Source of the DNA: Pseudocoprococcus catus
GTDB taxonomy: Bacteria > Bacillota > Clostridia > Lachnospirales > Lachnospiraceae
Direction: 5' to 3'
Assembly (NCBI RefSeq): GCF_902381825.1
Contig: NZ_LR698973.1
Location: 1,090,123-1,142,246, forward strand
Length of the DNA: 52,124 nucleotides
Shown piece after piece: positions 7,916-15,272 of the stretch. The position numbers and the translations under genes were made by a program. Numbering within the stretch: position 1 is the stretch's first letter; every line of letters starts with the position of its first letter. A model generated the notes under the pieces. It was not told where the DNA came from. It saw nothing but the letters and a program-made list of their open reading frames with translations, and did no database searches.

Positions 7916-9700
7916 ATGTATCGTTCCCATGTATTAGTTTGCGGCGGCACCGGATGTACATCCTCCGGAAGTGAGACGCTGATCAGCCTTCTTCAGGAAG
8001 AACTGAAGAAGAACGGCTTAGAGAATGAAGTAGCCATTGTTAAGACCGGATGTCATGGTTTATGTGCACAGGGTCCTGTTATGGTTATTTATCCTGATGC
8101 AACATTTTACTCAATGGTGAAACCGGAAGATATTCCTGAGATTGTCAGCGAGCATCTGTTAAAAGGTCGTGTTGTTACACGTTTATTATATGTAGAGGAC
8201 GGCGGCAAGGCCAAAGCACTGAAAGATACAGATTTCTATCGTCTGCAGCACAGAGTTGCCCTTAGAAACTGCGGTATCATCAATCCTGAGAGTATCGATG
8301 AATACATTGGTACAGGCGGTTATGAAGCCCTTGGCCGTGTACTGACCGAGATGAGCCCGGATGATGTTATTGAGACAATTCTTGCCAGTGGTTTAAGAGG
8401 CCGTGGCGGTGCCGGATTCCCGACCGGTATGAAGTGGAAATTTGCTTCAGGCAACAGAGGCAACGTTCAGAAATATGTCTGTTGTAATGCCGATGAAGGT
8501 GACCCGGGTGCATTCATGGATCGTTCCGTTCTGGAAGGTGACCCGCATGTTGTTCTGGAAGCAATGGCTATTGCAGGTTATGCAATTGGTGCTTCCCAGG
8601 GTTATATCTATGTCCGTGCTGAGTACCCGATTGCTGTTGAACGTCTGAATATTGCCATCAAACAGGCAAGAGAATATGGCCTGTTAGGCAAGAACATTTT
8701 CGATTCAGGATTTGATTTTGATATTGATCTCAGACTTGGTGCAGGTGCTTTCGTCTGTGGTGAGGAAACAGCCCTTATGACATCCATCGAAGGCAACAGA
8801 GGCGAACCAAGACCAAGACCGCCATTTCCGGCTGTTAAAGGTCTTTTCGCAAGCCCGACTATCCTGAACAATGTTGAGACTTATGCGAATATTCCACAGA
8901 TCATCCTGAATGGTGCTGAATGGTTTGCTTCCATGGGTACAGAGAAGTCCAAAGGTACAAAGGTATTCGCTGTCAATGGTAAGATTAACAATACAGGTCT
9001 TGTAGAAGTTCCTATGGGTACGACACTTCGTACCATCATCGAGGATATCGGTGGCGGTATTCCAAACGGCAAGAAGTTTAAGGCTGCTCAGACAGGCGGA
9101 CCTTCCGGCGGTTGTATTCCTGCAGAACATATGGATATTCCAATCGATTACGACAACCTGATCAGCATCGGTTCCATGATGGGTTCCGGCGGTCTGATCG
9201 TTATGGATGAAGATACTTGTATGGTAGATATTGCTAAGTTCTTCCTGGAGTTCACTGTAGATGAATCCTGCGGTAAGTGTACACCTTGCCGTGTCGGTAC
9301 AAAACGTCTGTATGAGATGCTTGATAAGATTACAAAGGGTGAAGGTACTCTGGAAGATCTTGACAAGATGGAAGAACTCTGCTACTACATCAAAGATAAT
9401 GCATTATGCGGTCTGGGCCAGACAGCACCAAACCCTGTTCTGTCCACACTTCGTTATTTCAGAGATGAGTATATTGCTCATATCGTAGACAAGAAATGTC
9501 CTGCCGGCGTTTGCAAGGCTCTGCTGTCCTACAAGATTGATGCAGATAAATGTAAAGGCTGTACATTATGTGCAAGAAATTGTCCGAATGGTGCAATTTC
9601 AGGCAAACTCAAAGAGCCTCATGTTATTGATCAGTCTAAGTGTCTGAAGTGCGGTGCTTGTATGGAAAAATGCCGCTTTGGCGCAATCTACAAAGAGTAA
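7916..9700 (+). CDS. hndC: NAD(P)-linked hydrogenase flavin subunit HndC/HydB (NuoF-like)
   Basis: A 594-residue subunit. Domains in order: N-terminal thioredoxin-like [2Fe-2S] domain (GGTGCTSSG, TGCHGLCAQGP); NuoF-type FMN/NAD-binding domain with GRGGAGFPTGMKW and the NAD loop near GEETALMTSIEGNRG; an SLBB segment; the [4Fe-4S] motif SCGKCTPCR; and a C-terminal pair of [4Fe-4S] ferredoxin motifs (CKGCTLCARNC and CLKCGACMEKC). This is the subunit that exchanges electrons with NAD(P)H and, in bifurcating enzymes, with ferredoxin. It is preceded by GGAGGTAGACAGCT and followed 14 bases later by hndD. Confidence 0.95.
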   Translation: MYRSHVLVCGGTGCTSSGSETLISLLQEELKKNGLENEVAIVKTGCHGLCAQGPVMVIYPDATFYSMVKPEDIPEIVSEHLLKGRVVTRLLYVEDGGKAKALKDTDFYRLQHRVALRNCGIINPESIDEYIGTGGYEALGRVLTEMSPDDVIETILASGLRGRGGAGFPTGMKWKFASGNRGNVQKYVCCNADEGDPGAFMDRSVLEGDPHVVLEAMAIAGYAIGASQGYIYVRAEYPIAVERLNIAIKQAREYGLLGKNIFDSGFDFDIDLRLGAGAFVCGEETALMTSIEGNRGEPRPRPPFPAVKGLFASPTILNNVETYANIPQIILNGAEWFASMGTEKSKGTKVFAVNGKINNTGLVEVPMGTTLRTIIEDIGGGIPNGKKFKAAQTGGPSGGCIPAEHMDIPIDYDNLISIGSMMGSGGLIVMDEDTCMVDIAKFFLEFTVDESCGKCTPCRVGTKRLYEMLDKITKGEGTLEDLDKMEELCYYIKDNALCGLGQTAPNPVLSTLRYFRDEYIAHIVDKKCPAGVCKALLSYKIDADKCKGCTLCARNCPNGAISGKLKEPHVIDQSKCLKCGACMEKCRFGAIYKE

Positions 9701-9714
9701 TGGAGGAGCAGACA

Positions 9715-11460
9715 ATGGAAAATATTACAATCAAAATCAATGGTGTTGAAGTCAGTGCACCAGCAGGCTCTACCATTTTGGAAGCTGCCAGACTGGCACA
9801 TATTGACATCCCTACACTTTGCTATTTAAAAGAAATCAATGAAATCGGCGCATGCCGTATGTGTATTGTAGAAGTAAAAGGTGCAAGATCCCTTGTTGCT
9901 TCCTGTGTATATCCGATCAATCCGGGTATGGAAGTCTGGACCAACACACCGAAGGTTATCGAATCACGTAAAAAGACATTGGAACTGCTTCTTTCCAACC
10001 ACAAGAAAGAATGCTTAAGCTGTGTCAGAAGCGGAAACTGTGAGTTGCAGCAGTTATGTAAGGAACTGGGTGTTGAAGATGAAAACTATTACTCAGGTGA
10101 GATGACACCGGCGATGATTGATACATCCGCTGCACATATGGTTCGTGATAACAGCAAATGTATCCTTTGCCGTCGATGCAGTGCTGTCTGTGAGAAGGTT
10201 CAGGGTATCGGCGTCATCGGTCCGAATGAGCGTGGTTTTAAGAGTTATATCGGTACAGCATTCAACATGGATCTGGCTGATACAAGCTGTGTATCCTGTG
10301 GTCAGTGTATCGCTGTCTGTCCGACAGGTGCTTTACATGAGAAAGACAACACAGACGAAATCTTTGAAGCAATTGCAGATCCTGATAAATACGTTGTTGT
10401 TCAGACAGCACCAAGTGTACGTGCAGGTCTTGGAGAAGAATTCGGTTATCCGATGGGTACAGATGTAGAAGGCAAGATGGTTGCAGCACTGCGTCGTCTT
10501 GGTTTCGATAAAGTTTTTGATACAGATTTTGCAGCTGACTTAACCATCATGGAAGAAGCACATGAATTCCTTGACAGAGTTCAAAATGGCGGCAAACTGC
10601 CTCTGATCACATCCTGTTCACCAGGCTGGATCAAATACTGTGAACATTACTTCCCTGATATGACAGAGAACCTTTCAAGCTGCAAGTCTCCACAGCAGAT
10701 GTTTGGTGCTACATTAAAGACATATTATGCTGAGAAGATGGGCATTGATCCTAAGAAGATCGTCAGCGTCAGCGTGATGCCGTGTACAGCGAAGAAGTTC
10801 GAAATCGGCAGAGATGACGAAGATGCAGCAGGTGTTCCTGATGTAGATATCGCAATCACAACACGTGAGCTGGCTCGTATGATCAAGAAAGTCGGCATCA
10901 TGTTCACAGAACTGCCGGATGAAGAATTCGACAGCCCACTTGGTGAATCCACAGGAGCAGCCGTTATCTTCGGTGCAACAGGCGGTGTTATGGAAGCTGC
11001 TTTAAGAACTGCAGTTGAGACACTGACAGGCGAAGAATTGAAGAATGTAGAATTCCAGGAAGTTCGTGGTACAGAAGGTATCAAAGAAGCAACATACAAT
11101 GTTGCAGGCATGGATGTAAAGGTAGCCGTTGCTTCAGGTCTTGGCAATGCAAGAAAGCTTCTTGACAAAGTGAAATCCGGCGAAGCAGACTATCATTTCA
11201 TCGAGATCATGGGATGCCCTGGCGGCTGTGTCAACGGTGGCGGTCAGCCACAGGTACGCGGCAGCGTTCGTAACTTTACAGATGTACGTGCCATCCGTGC
11301 AAAGGCTCTGTATGACAACGATGCGGCTAAATCAATTCGTAAGTCTCATGAGAATCCGGCTATCCAGCAGCTCTACAAAGAGTTCTTTGGTGAACCTGGC
11401 AGCCATAAGGCACATGAGATTCTGCATACAAGCTATGTGAAACGTGTCATTAACAAATAA
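9715..11460 (+). CDS. hndD: [FeFe] hydrogenase catalytic subunit HndD/HydA
   Basis: A 581-residue catalytic subunit. Start ATG 9715 (GGAGGAG upstream) is preferred over the ATG at 9640, which lies within hndC. It carries a plant-type [2Fe-2S] domain (C36, C47, C50, C64), a His-Cys3 [4Fe-4S] site (H96, C100, C103, C109), two [4Fe-4S] motifs (C149-C159, C192-C202), and the H-cluster loops TSCSPGW (C301-S302), MPCTAKKFE (C357) and MGCPGGCVNGGG (C501, C505), then the small-subunit-like C-terminus. Loop 1 has Ser where the textbook TSCCP has a second Cys. It oxidises or evolves H2 at the H-cluster; the maturases HydEFG are not in the window. Confidence 0.95.
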   Translation: MENITIKINGVEVSAPAGSTILEAARLAHIDIPTLCYLKEINEIGACRMCIVEVKGARSLVASCVYPINPGMEVWTNTPKVIESRKKTLELLLSNHKKECLSCVRSGNCELQQLCKELGVEDENYYSGEMTPAMIDTSAAHMVRDNSKCILCRRCSAVCEKVQGIGVIGPNERGFKSYIGTAFNMDLADTSCVSCGQCIAVCPTGALHEKDNTDEIFEAIADPDKYVVVQTAPSVRAGLGEEFGYPMGTDVEGKMVAALRRLGFDKVFDTDFAADLTIMEEAHEFLDRVQNGGKLPLITSCSPGWIKYCEHYFPDMTENLSSCKSPQQMFGATLKTYYAEKMGIDPKKIVSVSVMPCTAKKFEIGRDDEDAAGVPDVDIAITTRELARMIKKVGIMFTELPDEEFDSPLGESTGAAVIFGATGGVMEAALRTAVETLTGEELKNVEFQEVRGTEGIKEATYNVAGMDVKVAVASGLGNARKLLDKVKSGEADYHFIEIMGCPGGCVNGGGQPQVRGSVRNFTDVRAIRAKALYDNDAAKSIRKSHENPAIQQLYKEFFGEPGSHKAHEILHTSYVKRVINK

Positions 11461-11473
11461 TGAGTAGATAAAC

Positions 11474-11532
11474 AAAATCGCTCACTGACAGGGTTGATGT
11501 GAACATTCAACCATCGGTGAGCGATTTTTTTG
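11474..11532 (+). terminator. Terminator of the hnd operon
   Basis: AAAATCGCTCAC pairs with GTGAGCGATTTT, a second stem GGTTGA/TCAACC is nested inside, and seven Ts follow. Strong, ends the hydrogenase operon 70 bases after hndD. Confidence 0.9.
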
Positions 11533-11545
11533 TGATATAAAGAAT

Positions 11546-12214
11546 CTAAGAGTAAAGCAGTCGGTCGCGATGCTGTCCGAAGAGTCGTGTGACAATACCG
11601 AGAAGTGTGCCGACGAGAATAGCTGCGATTACAGTGCCGATTCCGACACTTCCTGGACTATGGAGGGCAATCAGACATGTGAGAACGGAAATTACAACCA
11701 TGGTGCAGTCAAACCGGACTTTGACTTTTGAAAATGCCATGCCTGTAATCTGGGAGACAGCCTGCATAGCACCCTCACCGGCCAGTGGCATCAGATTTGG
11801 CGGCAGGTAGAAGAAAATACCGACGGCAATAATCATCGCGCTGATCAGCATCATCACGATACGAATCGGAAGATTGCTCGGTGTTGGCAGGAATGTGACC
11901 AGATAATTGCAGAAGGTTGTAAAATAACCGAAGATGACACCAACAGCAATCTGAAGCAGATTGACAGGTTTGAAATTTCGGCGCAGCAGGAGTATCTGAA
12001 TCAAGACAAGAAAGGTATGAAACAGAATGGTTGCTTTGCCCATTTCAATGCCCCAGACACAGGTCATCGTGTACGGGATGGAACTGACTGGGGAAACGCC
12101 TAAGTTGGATTTGACGGAAACGGCAATGCCGATGGTCATCAGAAAAAGTCCGAAAAAATACATGGGTATTCTGATTTTTAAATTGTTATGCTTTTTTGCA
12201 AGTTCTTTGTTCAT
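11546..12214 (-). CDS. YczE/YitT-like integral membrane protein
   Basis: A 222-residue membrane protein with about five or six hydrophobic helices and the family segment GIAVSVKSNLGVSPVSSIPY near the N-terminus. It resembles the YczE/YyaS/YitT group (DUF6198-like), whose transport substrate is unknown. The start at 12214 (MNKELAKK) has GAGGAA before it; the frame is open to 12310 but would run into the MarR gene. It is 46 bases downstream of that gene on the same strand, so it is likely the controlled target. Confidence 0.8.
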   Translation of the reverse strand: MNKELAKKHNNLKIRIPMYFFGLFLMTIGIAVSVKSNLGVSPVSSIPYTMTCVWGIEMGKATILFHTFLVLIQILLLRRNFKPVNLLQIAVGVIFGYFTTFCNYLVTFLPTPSNLPIRIVMMLISAMIIAVGIFFYLPPNLMPLAGEGAMQAVSQITGMAFSKVKVRFDCTMVVISVLTCLIALHSPGSVGIGTVIAAILVGTLLGIVTRLFGQHRDRLLYS

Positions 12215-12260
12215 TTCAATTTCCTCTTTCATAATATGATGGCGTCGGTGCCTCTGGCTG

Positions 12261-12695
12261 TTATCTGTTATAGCCAAGCATCTGACTGTAAATGCGGCTG
12301 AGATATTCAATCAACTGTTCCTTTTCTGTTTCAGAAAAATTCTGCAGTGCATGAGATTCAATCGTGTCAAACTCGTTCTCAAGACGTTCAACATAGGTGA
12401 GGCCGAGTTCGGTTAAATAAACATTATAAAAGCGATGATTGTCCGGGCAGAGTCTGCGTTGAATCAGTCCTTTCGCTTCCATTCCATTTAAAATAGTGGT
12501 GAGAGAAGCTGGTTCGATATGGCAGTTGGCAGCAATCTCTTTCTGAACAGTGCCATCGTGATGTCTGAGATAGTCCAGTACCTTCGGTTGGCCAGGTGTG
12601 AGACCTGTATCTTTGACACTGGTAATTAGGGATTTCTGAACCATCAGATGGTTGGCCATCAGTAAATAGTGAAGGGATTCTTTTGTTTCGTTCAT
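12261..12695 (-). CDS. MarR-family transcriptional regulator
   Basis: A 144-residue winged-helix regulator. The recognition region is ...QKEIAANCHIEPASLTTILNGMEAKGLI..., followed by the wing RRLCPDNHRFYNVYLTELG, as in MarR proteins that sense small aromatic or toxic compounds. AGGAG precedes the start. A perfect 11-base inverted repeat overlaps its own promoter (12741-12764), so autorepression is likely, with the downstream membrane protein in the same transcript. The ligand is unknown. Confidence 0.9.
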   Translation of the reverse strand: MNETKESLHYLLMANHLMVQKSLITSVKDTGLTPGQPKVLDYLRHHDGTVQKEIAANCHIEPASLTTILNGMEAKGLIQRRLCPDNHRFYNVYLTELGLTYVERLENEFDTIESHALQNFSETEKEQLIEYLSRIYSQMLGYNR

Positions 12696-12740
12696 CTTTG
12701 ATTCTCCTGAAAAAAGTGAATATGCGTTGAGATAGAAAAC

Positions 12741-12764
12741 TAATAGTTAGAAATCTAACTATTA
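12741..12764. promoter_or_regulatory. Probable MarR operator
   Basis: TAATAGTTAGA and its exact reverse complement are separated by AA. The last bases overlap the -10 box of the MarR promoter on the minus strand, a position suited to repression. Confidence 0.75.
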
Positions 12765-12792
12765 ATATAATCGAAAGAATGCGGATTGTCAA
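12764..12792 (-). promoter_or_regulatory. Promoter of the MarR-membrane protein operon
   Basis: On the minus strand TTGACA (12787-12792) and TATATT (12764-12769) with a 17-base spacer; near consensus. Confidence 0.8.
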
Positions 12793-12833
12793 CAGGCAAC
12801 ATATGATCTGAGCATGAATTGATCCGCATATAA

Positions 12834-12874
12834 AATAATAAAAGCGCTGTTGGCAGTACAGCGCTTTTATTATT
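12834..12874. terminator. Strong hairpin terminator, bidirectional
   Basis: AATAATAAAAGCGCTGT pairs with ACAGCGCTTTTATTATT over a 7-base loop. T/A-rich arms give a U-tract on both strands. No clear upstream gene on either strand remains next to it, which suggests gene loss here. Confidence 0.75.
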
Positions 12875-13204
12875 AAAAAGAGGAAAGTTTATGAAAAAGA
12901 TTTATAAACGAAAACCTTGTTGTTTCCTTTTCGTTTATGTCTATACTATACCATTCGCTTGTGACCAAATTGTGTCGAAGTTCTGAATAAAAAGTGAAGA
13001 ATGGACACAAATCGTTATGAAAATGTAATTGTTGAAGGTGGATGTATATTAAAGTCGATATAGATTGTATTTATAAAGAGTAATAGTAAAACAAGTATTA
13101 ACAATTATCATATCGGAATAGTATGATAAAAAACAAAAAATTAGGAGAGAAAATCATAATGAAAGACTGAGCATTTGAGATTCAGCATTAAGGAGGACAA
13201 CAAA
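12875..13204 (+). other. Gene-free AT-rich stretch with a palindrome-containing promoter
   Basis: No coding region is seen. TTGTTT (12920-12925) and TATACT (12942-12947), 16 bases apart, form a possible promoter. Ten-base inverted repeats TAAACGAAAA (12905-12914) and TTTTCGTTTA (12928-12937) straddle its -35 region and could be an operator. Near 13143 an AGGAGAG ribosome-site-like sequence is followed by ATGAAAGACTGA, a start with an immediate stop, consistent with a decayed gene. Confidence 0.45.
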
Positions 13205-13677
13205 ATGGCAGAGCCGGAATTGTTGTCAGCGAATTTGCAAGAAGAACAGCGGAAATGGCCGTGGACGGTGTGGAGATCATCTTTTATCCCACATGGATTT
13301 ACATCGAAGATTATGCCATTGAAGGCATGGAGAAGGAAGTTCAGCCGGATTTGAACAAAACCTATAAGCTGGCCCTTCAGTTTTTGCCTGAAAAGAAAGA
13401 GGAGCTTCGAATCGGTGTGCAGCCATCTTATCTGACACCGTATGCAGGGCAGTTTCTGACAGATACCTTTAAAGAGAAAAATCTCGTTGATATCAAGCAG
13501 CTGCTCATTGAGGCCAGAGCTATCAAAACACCATGGGAGATCGAAGTACTCAGGGAAGCGGCCCGTTACAGTGAATTGACCATGAACAAAGATTTGTTTC
13601 CCCAACCCAGGAGAGAACGCGACAGTTCCTCAGCCGTTATTTACCGGAATTTACCTATAATATTTAAAATGATATGA
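13205..13677 (+). pseudogene. Fragment of an M24-family (Xaa-Pro aminopeptidase/creatinase-like) gene
   Basis: The frame read at 13255-13677 encodes ~140 residues matching the creatinase N-terminal domain and its junction to the peptidase domain (IEARAIKTPWEIEVLREAARYSE, typical of M24 proteins). The metal-binding pita-bread domain is missing: homology stops near 13590 and the tail is unrelated low-quality sequence. At the 5' end an AGGAGG ribosome site and ATG 13205 are in a different frame from the homologous part. So both ends are damaged. Probably non-functional. Confidence 0.65.
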
Positions 13678-13752
13678 AATGCAAAGAAATCTTTTTTGCA
13701 GTTGACAGAATATGGAAATTATATAAAAATAGAAGAAAAGGAGGGTTTTATC

Positions 13753-14391
13753 ATGGGTGAAGAAAAGAGAACGTTAAGCTGTACGGACTGTGGTGTGCTG
13801 AATTGTCATAAGCGCAATGCATCGTATCCGGAGTTCTGTTTGACAGAAAAGCTGACAGACGAAGACATCGCAGAAACGACAGCGCTCTATGAGGATGAAG
13901 AAAATCGAAAGGTATCAGTGATCTCGGCGGAGATTGAGGGCGAATTCTATGGCAAGTATACACGTGTTGATGAAATCATTGAATTTGCAAAGCGAATGGG
14001 GTACAAGAAGATTGGCATTGCAACATGTGTCGGTCTGATTGAGGAGAGCAGGATTTTTGCAAGAATTCTTCGGAAGAATGGCTTTGATGTATACAGTGCA
14101 GTCTGTAAGGTGGGTTCTTTTAATAAAACAGATATCGGTCTGGATGAGAAGTATACATGTGTGACAGGCAATGTGATGTGTAACCCGATCCTGCAGGCGA
14201 AGCTTCTGAACAAAGCAGGCACAGATCTGAATGTAGTTATTGGCCTTTGTGTAGGCCATGACAGTCTGTTTTATAAGTATTCAGAAGCGCTGTCAACAAC
14301 GCTGGTTACAAAGGACCGTGTGCTCGCACATAATCCGGTTGGCGCATTGTATCAGGTTAAAGCGTACTATAAGCGATTACTGGATGATTAA
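13753..14391 (+). CDS. DUF1847 metal-binding protein
   Basis: A 212-residue protein with an N-terminal cysteine cluster (SCTDCGVLNCHK and a later FCL) and conserved segments GIATCVGLIEES, NPILQA and GLCVGHDSLF, as in DUF1847. The cysteines suggest metal or iron-sulfur binding; the function of the family is unknown. The start at 13753 is chosen for the AGGAGG upstream; the frame opens at 13696. It is a single-gene transcript, ended by the hairpin at 14406. Confidence 0.85.
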   Translation: MGEEKRTLSCTDCGVLNCHKRNASYPEFCLTEKLTDEDIAETTALYEDEENRKVSVISAEIEGEFYGKYTRVDEIIEFAKRMGYKKIGIATCVGLIEESRIFARILRKNGFDVYSAVCKVGSFNKTDIGLDEKYTCVTGNVMCNPILQAKLLNKAGTDLNVVIGLCVGHDSLFYKYSEALSTTLVTKDRVLAHNPVGALYQVKAYYKRLLDD

Positions 14392-14405
14392 GGAAAACTG
14401 AGAAT

Positions 14406-14477
14406 GAAAAAGGACGCCTCCGTCCGGCGATGTCATTAAAAGGAAGATGACATTCGCCTGGTAGGGGTGTCTTTTTT
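14406..14477 (+). terminator. Long two-part terminator
   Basis: An outer stem (AAAAAGGACGCC with GGGGTGTCTTTTTT, including G-T pairs) encloses an inner stem GGCGATGTCAT/ATGACATTCGCC; six Ts close it. The outer stem also works for the minus-strand gene that ends at 14499. Confidence 0.8.
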
Positions 14478-14498
14478 GATGAATGCAATTTGGATCAA

Positions 14499-15035
14499 TC
14501 AGCAGTTTTTCTGGATTCTTGCGGTCATGAACTGCTCGAATTCTTCGGCTGTTCCCTTAGTGAAGCCGTTTTTGTCCATGACGACGTAGCTGTTCTCGTA
14601 GCGGAGCAGAAAGTAGTGGGACCAGGTTTCGATGCCGGTAAATTGGAAGAGGCGGTACTCGCCGTGGCTCTTGCCTGCAGACTGGTACATGACATTCTTG
14701 TAAACTTTCATTTTGCGGGGAATCAGAAGGCTTTCACTGTAGGTGTTCTGCCTGGCTTTGATCTGATTCTTCGGCATGTTCTGGTAGTAGCTGTAGAAGG
14801 AATAGATGCAGACAGCGATCAGTGCGATGGTACACAGCAGAGTCAGCATCTGATGCGTGAGAATGCCCAGACGTCCGAAATAAACAGCAGCCAGTGCAGC
14901 CAGAATACCTACCAGCAGTGTCATCACATGATACTGTTTCGCCTTCTCAGGACGTTTATAATCCTTCTCAATAATATGATGGATGATGTCTTCATCCAAT
15001 TGTGTGTGATTCTCAAAAAGCAATTCCATTGCCAT
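14499..15035 (-). CDS. Small membrane protein, YcxB-like, unknown function
   Basis: A 178-residue protein. Two hydrophobic helices near residues 40-85 (TLLVGILAALAAVYF and LLCTIALIAVCIYSF) are followed by a soluble C-terminal half with YLLRYENSYVVMDKNGFTKG-like sequence, an arrangement seen in YcxB-type proteins. The start at 15035 follows GGAGG by eight bases. It is alone on the minus strand with an extended -10 promoter at 15137-15145. No function can be assigned. Confidence 0.7.
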   Translation of the reverse strand: MAMELLFENHTQLDEDIIHHIIEKDYKRPEKAKQYHVMTLLVGILAALAAVYFGRLGILTHQMLTLLCTIALIAVCIYSFYSYYQNMPKNQIKARQNTYSESLLIPRKMKVYKNVMYQSAGKSHGEYRLFQFTGIETWSHYFLLRYENSYVVMDKNGFTKGTAEEFEQFMTARIQKNC

Positions 15036-15136
15036 AGTAAAAGCCTCCGTAAAAAATGTAGATTCATACAGCAATTCCGCACAGCCTGAAGTACTTGAGG
15101 CTGAAAGTGTAAGGAATTGCTGACAGATTAATAATA

Positions 15137-15145
15137 ATTATATCA
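15137..15145 (-). promoter_or_regulatory. Extended -10 promoter of the YcxB-like gene
   Basis: Minus strand reads TG-A-TATAAT; no good -35 box, as usual for extended -10 promoters. Confidence 0.5.
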
Positions 15146-15205
15146 TGAAAATGGAAAAGGAAAAAGATATCAGCTGGCTTTTTTAGTGCAACCGGCGTCA
15201 GTCTA

Positions 15206-15214
15206 TGATACAAT
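15206..15214 (+). promoter_or_regulatory. Extended -10 promoter of the hydrogenase-sensor/phosphatase operon
   Basis: TG-A-TACAAT on the plus strand, about 50 bases before the GGGAGGA ribosome site and ATG 15273. Confidence 0.5.
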
Positions 15215-15272
15215 GTTTTTATACGGCAAATACTGTTGGTGAAGTTGTTCATGTTGTGGCGGGAGGATTTTT

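Noticed and set aside
9640..9714. Earlier ATG extending hndD by 25 codons
   Set aside because: It lies inside the C-terminal ferredoxin region of hndC; ATG 9715 has a strong ribosome site and begins the ferredoxin fold directly.
14490..15089. 199-codon plus-strand frame
   Set aside because: Antisense to the YcxB-like gene at 14499-15035, which has a good ribosome site, membrane helices and promoter.
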